Assembly: GCA_049999725.1 (NCBI GenBank)
Contig: JBNGIS010032428.1
Span: 1 to 29,700 of the forward strand
Length of the DNA stretch: 29,700 nt
From: Haplomitrium mnioides
Taxonomy: Eukaryota > Marchantiophyta > Haplomitriopsida > Calobryales
Direction of reading: 5' to 3'
Part shown: in pieces, positions 1 to 7,812 of the stretch
Numbering within the stretch: position 1 is the stretch's first letter
How the letters are laid out: each line of letters starts with the position of its first letter
Program-made: the position numbers and the translations under genes
Notes under the pieces: generated by a model
What the model saw: only the letters and a program-made list of their open reading frames with translations
The model's database searches: none
What the model was told of the DNA's origin: nothing

Positions 1-479
1 AACCCTAAAGAGGGTCCACAAAATAAGACTCTACCCGTCATCCTACGGGTTACGTCATCCTACGGGTTACGTCATCCTACGGATTATGTACAGAGCTTGG
101 TATTTCAACAACAACGCCATCTACAACATCACAACAGAGATATGCGTGATGATTGGTATCTACATTTTCAAACAATATATTTATGATGTAGATGCACTAC
201 ACTTGGTGGCACTCTTTCCCTCAGAAGAAAGCAGGAGGGTTTTAATAAGACCACACCTGTAGTAGCATATTGATATAAACTAGTCCTAGAATTGTGACTG
301 ATTAGTTTAGAACAAAATCAATCAAGGGTGAGTGTTATAGGACTATAGGACGAACCCTATCTATACCTATATATAGATAGGGCTATGAACAATATGACCC
401 TCTCTCTGTATTCAATCTATCTGGAAGTGAAGTACGGCGTTGTCCGATTGCTGTGTGTGTGTCTCCAATCTGCCATAAC
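1..479. other. Unassigned flank of the plus-strand gypsy relic
   Basis: No open frame or recognisable domain is visible apart from the short tandem repeat at 36-86. Because a decayed integrase core begins near 480 on the plus strand, this stretch may be degenerate pol sequence upstream of it (RNase H or integrase N-terminus) or an insertion in that region. I could not align it to the better preserved pol at 13-16 kb. Confidence 0.4.
36..86. repeat. 17-bp tandem repeat, three copies, with TGACGTAA-type core
   Basis: Three adjacent 17-bp units (36-52, 53-69, 70-86) are visible. The first two are identical and the third differs at one base (cgtcatcctacgggtta against ...cggatta). Across the unit junctions the sequence reads ttacgtcat, which on the other strand is atgacgtaa, a TGACG (as-1/CRE-like) bZIP-type core, occurring twice 17 bp apart. 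Whether it binds anything is unknown. Confidence 0.85.
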
Positions 480-870
480 AAATTTTGATATATAGAATTA
501 TATTTGTTTTTGCAAACGAATATTACTAGTGTCAAATTCATGATTTTTGATGCTAAAATTTCAAAATTGGTTTTTGCAAATGCCAAATAAAAAAAACACA
601 ATAGTGGTTCATGGTTTAAAGTAGTGGTTGTTGTATAAGCACATGTTTTGCAAATTCATAGCCCTGCTAGAATTGGTAATTGACCAAGGTAAGCATTTCG
701 TCATATAGGTATTCAAATATTTTTTGAGTAGATACTTGATCAAGCACCAACGCAAAATAGCCTACCATCAGAAAGAAAATGGGTTGACAAAGCGAGCCAA
801 CAGAAATATGGGTAAGATTCTCAATAATTCTATATTGGAAAATAAGTCCGATTGGGAAATCGAGTTGTTG
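480..870 (+). pseudogene. Ty3/gypsy integrase catalytic core, 5' part of a split relic
   Basis: Decayed DDE integrase core of a plus-strand gypsy element. Reading with frame breaks, the region around 640-720 gives FCKF..LLELVIDQGKHF, matching FCRFGPPLELVSDQGTHF of the better preserved minus-strand integrase at 13.6 kb. It continues to IAYHQKENGLTKRANRNMGK at about 760-815. The second catalytic Asp codon is at 682-684. The residue 36 codons downstream, where the catalytic Glu should be, is Lys (AAG, 790-792). In-frame stops (for example the tag soon after 700) show it is dead. The homology stops at 871-875, where a minus-strand LTR element begins, and the integrase resumes at 4090. Upstream of about 600 the match is weak. 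Confidence 0.8.
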
Positions 871-875
871 ATAGT
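871..875. repeat. Left target-site duplication of the nested element (atagt)
   Basis: atagt precedes the TG terminus at 876. Its partner acagc lies at 4085-4089. The two differ by two transitions. Aligning both flanks to the integrase at 13.43 kb shows that each corresponds to the same bases (atagc) of the codons for the Ile-Ala-Thr of that protein. This is what a 5-bp duplication inside the integrase would look like. Confidence 0.7.
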
Positions 876-905
876 TGTCATAGCACAATAGTGGCACTCT
901 CACAT
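876..905 (-). repeat. Terminal stub of the 3' LTR of the nested element
   Basis: The first bases, TGTCATAGCACAATAGTGGCACTC, match the inner terminus at 1566 (TGTAGCACAACAGTGGTACTC). Similarity ends after about 25 bp, so nearly the whole 3' LTR has been lost, or the termini were joined by recombination or template switching. Confidence 0.65.
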
Positions 906-1532
906 AGCCCCTCCTCTATCGCGCAGTGTCCTCACAAGCGTTCACTAATAATACCGCTTCACTCTTGATCCATTCACATACTTCTCCTATTAAAGTTTCC
1001 AACTCACTAATAAATCGTCAATGACGCCATCTTATGGAAAAAGACTACTTCTTCCTCCTTTTGTCACATTGTCTTTCGATCTTCCTTTTGTAAATCTGGT
1101 ATTTCAGCTTTGTTTGATAACCTCCTATCGGAACTTGGTGTGCCATAGCTGATACCTAATAATGCCTCCATGAGCAGTAATATTCGTCTATTGAAACTGA
1201 GCTTATGGTGATTGAGGCCCAGAAGGTTGAGTGCTCCCCTTTGTCGGTTCCTTTCTGCTACCAATGGCTTTCACTCCTTTAGACTTCAATTTCAACTTCT
1301 CCCGTCTCTTCGGTCTTTCTTTTCTCTCCCTTTTTGAAATTCCATACTTCACATTTTCCTTGCTATATTTCTCCACACAGAAAAAAATAAAATAAAAGTT
1401 ACAGAACACAAAAAAATAAAAATAAACTACAACATTAGAATGTTAAGAACAGAACTTAATAGTGATGTGTAAAACAGGTTCCCAACATTACTGATAATAC
1501 TATACACACTTAAGAGCAAACCCTAGAAATTA
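906..1532 (-). other. Internal remnant of the nested element, no domain recognised
   Basis: On the minus strand this stretch holds two short overlapping open frames (1409-1203 and 1264-1064). The first has a Lys/Arg-rich C-terminal half (KRERKERPKRREKLKLKSKG). A basic patch is compatible with a leader or gag-like remnant but proves nothing. No zinc knuckle, protease or RT motif was found. The first 120 bp after the primer-binding site are A-rich on the plus strand and look non-coding. Confidence 0.45.
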
Positions 1533-1552
1533 GATCCCCGGCAACGGCACCA
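1533..1552 (-). other. Primer-binding site complementary to tRNA-Asp
   Basis: The plus strand reads gatccccggcaacggcacca. The 3' end of plant tRNA-Asp(GUC) is known to be GATCCCCGGCAACGGCGCCA, so there is one mismatch (G to A, a transition). It lies 13 bp from the LTR terminus at 1566 and reads as a primer-binding site only on the minus strand, which fixes the orientation of the element and makes 1566-4084 its 5' LTR. Confidence 0.9.
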
Positions 1553-2280
1553 AGAAATCACATATTGTAGCACAACAGTGGTACTCCAACCCCGAAAAGA
1601 AAAACCTAAGATTGAACCACGCAAGATCTATATAGAAATCCGCTCTTAATCCAATTTACCGACTTTCCAGATTCTTTATAGAGTTCTGAAACTACACTCT
1701 ATAAGTTCAGAGATGGACCTCTCTCCACTCTAGGACTGACAACCTTTCTCCACAAAACCAAACACATAAAATACTACTACTACTTACTATAATAGAACAA
1801 AAGCCAAGAATTACTCAAATTGTATAACTGACACTTCTAGAATAAGAAAGCTATTGTGCAAGCAAATTTTAAACTTGAGGTGAATCAAAGAAATTCCCAA
1901 GGAACCAGTTACCCAACTTGCTTGAAATCTTCAAACCAACACTCCAGTGCCTACCTTCATTACAATACCTCACTTCCCTCAAACTATATATTCACGCCAC
2001 TCCAACCCAATATATCCCAGAGCTTGATGCTGAGAACTTAGCTATGGAACGACCCTCCTGATCTCACATCCACTTGCTGTTCCTCCAACCACCCACTACT
2101 CTGTTTGCTTGTGAAATGCCCACCTAGTCCCTATGCACACACAAATCTGAGCACTCCTTGCTCTACTGCAACCCACTACCCAGTATCCACTGACTGATTG
2201 ACCATAGAAGGTTCTCTCCTTAAAAATTTAACAATCTAACACATCTACAAAAATCTTGAGTAGAACAAAACTCAAATCAG

Positions 2281-2290
2281 NNNNNNNNNN
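2281..2290. other. Assembly gap (10 N) inside the LTR
   Basis: Ten ambiguous bases. Sequence left of the gap aligns to about 29135-29700 of the inverted LTR copy, and sequence right of it to about 26930 or lower, so the homologous copy holds roughly 2 kb here. The gap size is therefore probably nominal. Confidence 0.9.
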
Positions 2291-3630
2291 AATCATTGAT
2301 TCACCATTTAACTTCTCTCCTTGCTCGCCTTTCCTTTCACGCAAAACACTGATAAGTCGTCGTTTTATATATCACTGTTTCGCTTCATTGCAATTTCGCC
2401 AATCATCCTTCTGTCGATCTCCTCGGAAAGTAACCTTCCTAACCGGTGCCCCCTACTTCGTAATCCCAATCGAAACCAAATAAACTGGGGACTCCACTTC
2501 GGATCCCCATACAGACACTCGACGTAAACCCTCTTAACCGGGGTGTCCCACTTCGGAAAACAAATCAGAACCCCCTTAATTGGGATTCCCCACATAGGAA
2601 GGCGACTTTCCGAAGCCTTCTTCGGACCATGGACTCCATTTGGAACTTCCTTCCACTCGCTTCCAATTTTTCCTCATTCCTTTAAAATTTTCAATTCCTT
2701 CCGATTACAACACAAATTTCATCGGTCGATCACTCCCTCGCAGCCGATCAATCATGGCTCAACATTTCTCACCTCATTTCCTGCATCGAGCTCTTAGGCA
2801 CGACCATTCTTCCCCTCAATCCATCGATTTCAATAATTTTGAATTCTTCATTCAAATCAAGTCGCCCTTCATTCTTCGTCATTTGTAATTCCGGCACAAC
2901 ATTCAATTTCGTAGCACAGCCGGACATTCGAATTTCTAGCGCAACCTCATTCAATTTGTCGCAGCATCCGTTCATTTCCCTTTCATCAATTTCTGCAACA
3001 CCGAGGTTTGATCAATTCTCCCTAACGCAGCATTCACTCGATTCCTTCCGAATCAATTCCTTCACTTAAATCAGTTGTAGACCAATAGTCAATTTAAGTT
3101 ACAATTTCCATTCTTCGATTCAACTATATTTGATTCCACAAGAAATGAAGTCTTCACAGCAGGCCGATCCATCCTCTTTTCCTTCATCCTTTGATTCCAA
3201 TTCTTCAATTTCAAATCCTTCACAACCTCTTTCAAATCAATTTCGCAACAGGGAAGCCTTCACAACATCTCCTTCAAATCAATCAAAGTCGTCACTAAAT
3301 TCGTGGATCGTGTAGAGATCGGATCACAACATTCCTCTTCATTATTCTATTCATATGCAGATCCCATCATGAATCATTCACATTTCTTCCTCACAGAGAA
3401 GAAACTATTTCCTTCAATTCGATTTCCTCAATCAAACAGATCGTAGGGAAGGAATCTTCTTGCAGATTGATCCTCCCTTCAACGATCGATCTCCGTTTTT
3501 CTTCCTCATCTTCGGATTACTATTTTACTCCAAACACTTTGTTGCTCTCGCTCACAAACACTTCGTAATAGGTGGCCTTCCCCAATCACCTCCAAATATC
3601 CCATAAGTCTTCTGTCGTAAGTCAAAAGTA

Positions 3631-3642
3631 CTATATAAACAC
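3631..3642 (-). promoter_or_regulatory. TATA-like box in the giant LTR
   Basis: On the minus strand the sequence reads gtttatatagtac. The opposite-strand copy has ttatatactac at the homologous position (26109-26120), so the box is conserved between the two copies. It lies about 450 bp from the LTR start. If it is the real promoter, R-U5 would be over 3 kb, which is unusual. A second candidate lies near the other end of the LTR. Confidence 0.4.
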
Positions 3643-4084
3643 TTGACACTAATTACCTTTCGAGAGGCAGCCCCACAGGGGTGTAAGGCCACCACTTATC
3701 ACTCTACGCCTAGATGGACCTAGTTCAAGGCACTAGCTTCCTTCCTTCGACACAATTCGACTGGCTCATGGGCAAGCTGTCCACCAATACATGTAGCATA
3801 TAGAAATAGATTGATAGGGGTTGGTTGGCCCTCAACAATTAGATTAGTTTTACCAAAACTTTTTTTTCCTTCCACTAAAAAGGACATCACTTCTTCATCA
3901 CTTAGCCCTCTCTCCTTGGCCAATGATCTCCAAAATTTCCTCACAAATACTTATATACATATTTTTATACTTTACACTCATTATACACAAAACTGAAGCT
4001 TTACCACTTCCATCTCACTCCACTACGCAGAAGAGACCTCATTCGAGCCGTTTTTGACCTTTTGTCAGGAACTATGCTCTCACA

Positions 4085-4089
4085 ACAGC
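4085..4089. repeat. Right target-site duplication of the nested element (acagc)
   Basis: It directly follows the CA terminus at 4084 and pairs with atagt at 871-875 (two transitions apart). The next bases, aacctttgcctacaat, resume the integrase reading frame (TFAYNLAYK). Confidence 0.7.
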
Positions 4090-4640
4090 AACCTTTGCCT
4101 ACAATCTTGCTTATAAGACCACAACAAGTCATTGTTCTTCTTTTCTGGTCTTTGTACAACACTCATTAGTACTGGTAGAATTCGAGGTGCGGACGAAGAG
4201 GGTGCTTGCGGAGGAACCAATTTGGAGGAAGCAAACGAGTTGGAGGAGCTAGAAGAGGATTCGGAGCAAGTTCAAGGTCAAGTGAAGCACCAACAAAAGT
4301 TGGGGAAGGGGCAACACAATAAGAGGCTGAAGCCGATGGATATTTAGAAGGCATCTAAATCGAGGAAGGATTTCACCCAAATATAGGCATCTACATCAAG
4401 GTAAGATGTCACCCAAATGTAGGCATCTACAACGAGGTATGATATGGTGTTGTTGTACGATAGTAGGTTTGTGCATTTACCAGGCAAGTTGCACACGAGA
4501 TGGATGGTACCCTTTGTTCTCAAGATACTTCATCAAAATGGGTTCGCCAAGTTGGAGACATTGGAGGGGGAGAAGATTACGAATGAGATCTATTACAATT
4601 GCTTAAAGAGGTGTATACTTAGGGAGGAGGATGAAGGAAG
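4090..4640 (+). pseudogene. Ty3/gypsy integrase C-terminal part, 3' part of the split relic
   Basis: The sequence resumes exactly where the core was interrupted: TFAYNLAYKTTTSH followed by FLVFVQHSLVLVEFEV (about 4090-4190) parallels IATYAYNLAYKTTTGH and FGQHALVSVEYEVP of the minus-strand integrase at 13.3-13.4 kb. After a frame change come a Glu-rich helix and KHQQKLGKGQHNKRLKP (about 4285-4338), typical of gypsy integrase C-termini. A 36-bp tandem repeat follows, then VLLYDSRFVHLPGKLHTRW (about 4447-4503) and ILHQNGFAKLETLEGEKITN, the SH3-like C-terminal domain. At least two frame changes and stops make it a pseudogene. It belongs to the same family as the main element at 9.9-22.7 kb. Confidence 0.85.
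4349..4447 (+). repeat. 36-bp tandem repeat inside the integrase C-terminus
   Basis: Two complete units (4349-4384, 4385-4420) and a third partial one (4421-4447) start with aggcatcta and contain tcacccaaat. Since 36 bp is 12 codons, the expansion keeps frame. It lies between the basic helix and the LLYDSRF domain. The main element's integrase shows no such tract at the equivalent place, as far as I can align it. Confidence 0.8.
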
Positions 4641-4810
4641 CCGATAATGACTCGTTACGAGTGTTGAGGTGTGTACAAGAAAAGTAGTCAGTTAGGGAGT
4701 TGTACCATATGTGAATATGTAGTGATGTGAAGGAGAGATAAAAGTGTCAGGGTGCAGAGTAACCGTAGTGATGGCCAACCAGGGAGGGTGTTCATGGGTT
4801 GCTTCACACT

Positions 4811-4824
4811 TAGAAGGGGATTTA
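4811..4824 (+). other. Polypurine tract of the plus-strand gypsy relic
   Basis: tagaaggggattta lies immediately before a LTR start (TGTCAACCGG, 4825). The upstream gcttcacactt is identical to the sequence before the polypurine tract of the main element (minus strand, 12745-12735), confirming the same family. Confidence 0.8.
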
Positions 4825-5274
4825 TGTCAACCGGTGATTTGGGGCAGTATAGAAAATTTCACAAATTTGGAAGCATCACGAGAGCATTTCTCTAGTTTTG
4901 GGTGTGTAGACATTCCAAGAACATCGGGGTATCCAAGATAGGTAATCTGGAGAAGGGAGTGTTCGACTACTCATGTAGAAGGGCATCAAAACGAAGGAAT
5001 CAAAAGTGGGATGATGGGATGGAAGACTCTCCAAACAGATTTTGAAGGGACTCGTAGGGAGGCTAAGGATAGAGCAATCTTGAGAGGATGAGATTCAAGG
5101 CCAAGAGGCAAAGATTGGAGGAGCACGGATAGAATCAACAATTTCAAGACACAAGAGGAGCTTAAGATAATGCGGAGAGCTACATCTTTTATTCTTGATT
5201 ATTGGAGTTGTGGTAGGACTCATGAAGAGAAGACAAGAAGGTGCTCTCAAAGAATAAGTAATTGAATGAAATGA
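4825..5274 (+). repeat. Start of the 3' LTR of the gypsy relic
   Basis: TGTCAACCGGTGATTTGGGGCAG aligns with the minus-strand start of the main element LTR (TGTCAGCTAGTGACATGGGGCAC). Weaker similarity continues for about 80 bp. After that the LTRs diverge and I see no further match. The stretch ends where a LTR fragment of another family begins (5275). Whether this LTR continues beyond 7813 is an open inference. Confidence 0.6.
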
Positions 5275-5551
5275 ATCTAAAATTGAAAGGCTAGTTTTAC
5301 ATAGTGTAGAGGAATCTCTAGGTTTTACTAGTTGTAATTAGCTAGACTAGTATATAAGAAAGGAGAAGAGAGGGCTTGCAAGGTTTGAGCTTAGACTTTC
5401 ATTTTCACACTTGAGGAGTTCATTCTGGTGGAGACCACTGTAAAAACGCTTCAAAGAGCTCTTGTAGGAGCTACTAAGAAGACTCATTGGAGGACAAGCA
5501 CTTGAGTAAGGGTTTCGAAAAGAGTGTGGAGTTTGTTGAGAGTGAGAAAGG
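5275..5551 (+). repeat. Truncated 5' LTR fragment of the second family
   Basis: Aligns with 7326-7611 of the 3' LTR: aaaattgaaagg at the start, the TATA region, ggagttcattct, ctcttgtaggagctactaag and gagtttgttgagagtgagaaa at the end. It includes a tatataag box (5351-5358). Both ends are internal to the LTR, so it has a breakpoint on each side. Confidence 0.85.
5351..5358 (+). promoter_or_regulatory. TATA box of the second LTR family (5' fragment)
   Basis: tatataag follows ctagttgtaattagctagactag. The same arrangement is at 7401 (atataaaaag) in the 3' LTR and, reversed, at 19804-19811 in the solo LTR. Conservation in all three copies supports a real LTR promoter. Confidence 0.65.
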
Positions 5552-5559
5552 ATCTGAAC

Positions 5560-6400
5560 TCGCACCAAGTCAAGAGAAGCGTCATTATGTGGACATGGCA
5601 AAGAAATCAATAAAACCAAGTAGAAGACTAGGGATGGAAGATTTCTCCATATCAAAACACCAAAAGAAATACAACGTGGTGAAAGATGTTGGAAGCTTGG
5701 AAGCCAATATCACTGTTGGACAATTGGTAGCATTGAATCCTACCATACAAAGGTAGCTACATGGAGGATTGACCACCAAGCAACATCCAAAGAAGAAGAA
5801 AGTGCCAACCAACAATTGCTACATGAATGCAATGGATGCATAGGTATGTGCAAGAGCTCTAAAAATTGATGTTATGTGCAAGGAGTATATAGTTGTAAAT
5901 GTGTCGCTAGATGGAGGTTTGGCAGTAAATACGTTGTCTGAAGACTTGATGAAGAACATGGGAATGAAGCTCACAAGACCATCGGGGTCTATAGTGGGTA
6001 TGGCAAACATGTAACAAGTGTGTCTGCTTGGAGTAATTGAAAAGGTACTGATTTCAATAATAAGTATTATAACTTCATTGGATTTTCAAGTTCTTAAAGA
6101 AGCTTGTTATGATATGCTTCTTAGAAAGCCATGGTTGGGAGGTATGAGAACCACTGTCAATTGGCACAAGTGATATATTATGATTGAGCCTAAAGAACAT
6201 AAAGTGAGAGTACCGGTGGATGGTGGTGGTGAGAAAACAAGTAGCTCAAAAGATGATACCTCACAATATCTCTCTAAAGAAGAGAAGTATGCAAGTGAAA
6301 TTTTTGAAGTAAATACTAATATAGAGGACTTATCTGATGAAGAACTAGACCTACCAAGGATGTGTGAAAAAGAATCTCGAGTATTTGATCGTGGATGATG
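5560..6400 (+). pseudogene. Ty3/gypsy protease region, degenerate
   Basis: Retropepsin of a gypsy polyprotein. The frame with stops reads VVNVSLDGGLAVNTLSEDLM (about 5892-5951), the DGG form of the aspartic protease active site (Asp codon 5910-5912). Further on it reads CYDMLLRKPWLGGM (about 6106-6147), the second conserved protease motif (usually LLGRPWL). A Glu/Ser-rich linker follows to about 6400. The upstream part (5600-5755, KYNVVKDVGSLEANITVGQL) matches the stretch that commonly precedes the protease in this type of element. Stops (for example near 5756 and 6012) break it. The reading frame from 5487 runs from LTR sequence straight into this region, reflecting the deletion junction at 5551. 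Confidence 0.75.
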
Positions 6401-6577
6401 ATGTGGGACTACAAGAGCAATCACAAGAAATATCTGCAAGGTATTTTTCTTTGAAAATGAATATTCTTAGGCTACAACTGATTTTGTTTCATGGACATTA
6501 AGGTGTTATATAAATGTGCATAATAGTTGTTTTATGCATGTATGGAAGACGTCCCTCTAAGAGAGGAGTGAATCCTT
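6401..6577 (+). other. Residual internal sequence of the second-family element
   Basis: No domain is seen. RT, RNase H and integrase, expected here, are absent, so a large deletion joins the post-protease linker to the sequence just upstream of the polypurine tract. Confidence 0.5.
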
Positions 6578-6591
6578 AGGAGGGGATAAAA
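6578..6591 (+). other. Polypurine tract of the second-family element
   Basis: aggaggggataaaa directly abuts the LTR start TGTTAAGG at 6592. It is the usual primer for plus-strand synthesis and fixes the LTR boundary. Confidence 0.85.
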
Positions 6592-7812
6592 TGTTAAGGT
6601 ATGAGGTGGATAACTGGTTTCTTTTATGCATTCAAATTGATGGCACAATGTTTGTGGAAGTGTGATGATGGATAGAGATGATATGGATGTCATTAGAGGA
6701 TATAAAGGTTTATTTTTTGGTTTTTCAATGAAATTTGCACAAAGCAAATTGTGCTCTTGTTAGATGTTTGTTGGAGATAGTGTTTTATAGACAAATAATT
6801 TTTGGCAAACGTCATTAGAAAAAATTTACAAAAGTGAAACATCTATTGTAAACTAAGAGTTATAATCGGTCAAAGTTAAAATAGAACTCGGTAGAAAATT
6901 CAAAACAAAGAGTATCTAAATAAAAGAAAATGCAAAAACCATTTCATAAGTAAGAACCTTATTTTAAAAGCTTTTCAACAAGGTATTGAATAGGCAATTT
7001 GGATTTGTATCAAGAATTTAAGAGAGATTCTTCTAGAAGAAACGAAAGAGGAGACAAGTCAAAGAAAAATACTTCAATCTTTGACTTGCTCATTGAGAGA
7101 ATCTCAAAATATGGTAGTTGCTTATGTGTTTAGAGAAAAATGAAAAGGAATTGCTAACTAGCTCAGATGATGGGTCAAAGGAAAGCTCCAAATGGTAAGC
7201 TTCTTCTTAAAAAAGTAAGAAAAAGTTAAAGTTCCTCTAAAACTACTTTTGGGAAAAGCTTTAAAGAAGAAGCTTCTTGAGAAAGGAAAAGATATTTTTG
7301 TAGATACTTTAGGAGATGCTTTAGAATTTAAAATTGAAAGGTAGCTTTTAACTAAGGGAAAAGAATCTCAAGATTTTACTAGTAGTAATTAACTAGACCA
7401 ATATAAAAAGAGGAAGAAGAGAGGGCTTGGGAGTCTTGAGCCTAAACTTTCATTTTCACACTTGGAGAGTTCATTCTTGTAGAGACCATTGTAGAAATGC
7501 TTTGAGGAGCTCTTGTAGGAGCTACTAAGAAGACTCATTGGAGAAGAGGCACTTGAGCAGAGTTTTCCAAAAGAGTGAAGAGTTTGTTGAGAGTGAGAAA
7601 AGGTGAGAGCATGAGAGTGTTGATAGGTTTTTGAAGTAAAGAGTTTGATATTGTACAAGAGATTTTTTTTTAAAGTATTTTTCTTATGTATATTCTACAA
7701 AAATTGTTGGGTATTGATATTTGAAATCATAGTTCTATTCCCTTCTCATCTTAAATGTGCACTCAACATCAAAGTCTCATGAGGAGAAACCGGCAAAGCA
7801 AGGAGTTTTACA
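6592..7812 (+). repeat. Complete 3' LTR of the second family, 1221 bp
   Basis: Runs from TGTTAAGGTATGAGGTGG to ...GCAAGGAGTTTTACA. The reverse complement of 19400-20625 is a 1226-bp copy of the same LTR. It starts TGTACAGGCATGGGATGG and ends ...CTAGCTTCACA, and shares the cores ttataatcgg, caacaaggtat, the TATA region and atgtgcactcaacatcaaagtc. The ends are therefore defined by two independent copies. Confidence 0.9.
7399..7410 (+). promoter_or_regulatory. TATA box in the 3' LTR of the second family
   Basis: caatataaaaag is preceded by the conserved actagtagtaattaactagac. It lies about 810 bp into the 1221-bp LTR, implying R plus U5 of roughly 380 bp. Confidence 0.6.

Larger units (their letters stand above)
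876..4084 (-). mobile_element. Large-LTR retrotransposon nested in the integrase relic
   Basis: The element runs from TG (876) to CA (4084) and lies inside a plus-strand integrase, which continues on both sides. On the minus strand the order is: 5' LTR (4084 to 1566), 13-bp spacer, tRNA-Asp-type primer-binding site (1552 to 1533), about 600 bp of internal sequence without a recognisable domain, and then only the last 25-30 bp of a 3' LTR (905 to 876). The two LTR termini share TAGCACAA(C/T)AGTGG(T/C)ACTC. No gag or pol is visible, so it is either a LARD-like non-autonomous element or a heavily deleted autonomous one. Another copy of its LTR is at 25665-29700 in the opposite orientation. Confidence 0.8.
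1566..4084 (-). repeat. 5' LTR of the nested element (giant-LTR family), gap-interrupted
   Basis: The LTR starts TGTGAGAGCATAG on the minus strand (4084) and ends ...GTGCTACA at 1566. Its reverse complement matches 25665-29700 over several blocks: the first 200 bp, the tract around 3650-3720, the tract 2460-2640, and everything from 2270 down to 1690. The right copy has about 2 kb between the positions matching the two sides of the N run, so this copy is either incomplete in the assembly or deleted at the gap. An ATATATT box (about 2008-2015) and a TATATAAA-type box (3631-3640) are both promoter candidates. Confidence 0.85.
5275..7812 (+). mobile_element. Deleted Ty3/gypsy element of a second family
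   Basis: From left to right: a fragment of its LTR (5275-5551), a protease region (about 5560-6400), a polypurine tract (6578-6591) and a complete 3' LTR (6592-7812). The start of the 5' LTR, about 200 bp of U5, the primer-binding site, gag, and everything from RT to integrase are missing. A solo LTR of the same family is at 19400-20625 in the opposite orientation. Because the left end is truncated no target-site duplication can be recognised. Confidence 0.8.

Noticed and set aside
1-10. aaccctaaag as a telomere-type repeat
   Set aside because: Only one imperfect copy of the plant telomere unit, with no array.
3720-3944. 74-codon minus-strand frame (RKFWRSLAKERGLSDEE...) in the giant LTR
   Set aside because: The right-hand LTR copy shows similar words but with stops and frame changes. 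DNA-level similarity is explained by LTR homology, and no known domain fits.
5275-5551. A host gene starting in the LTR and continuing to 5756
   Set aside because: The first part aligns to the 3' LTR at 7326-7611 and the second is a retrotransposon protease flank, so the frame is a deletion junction.
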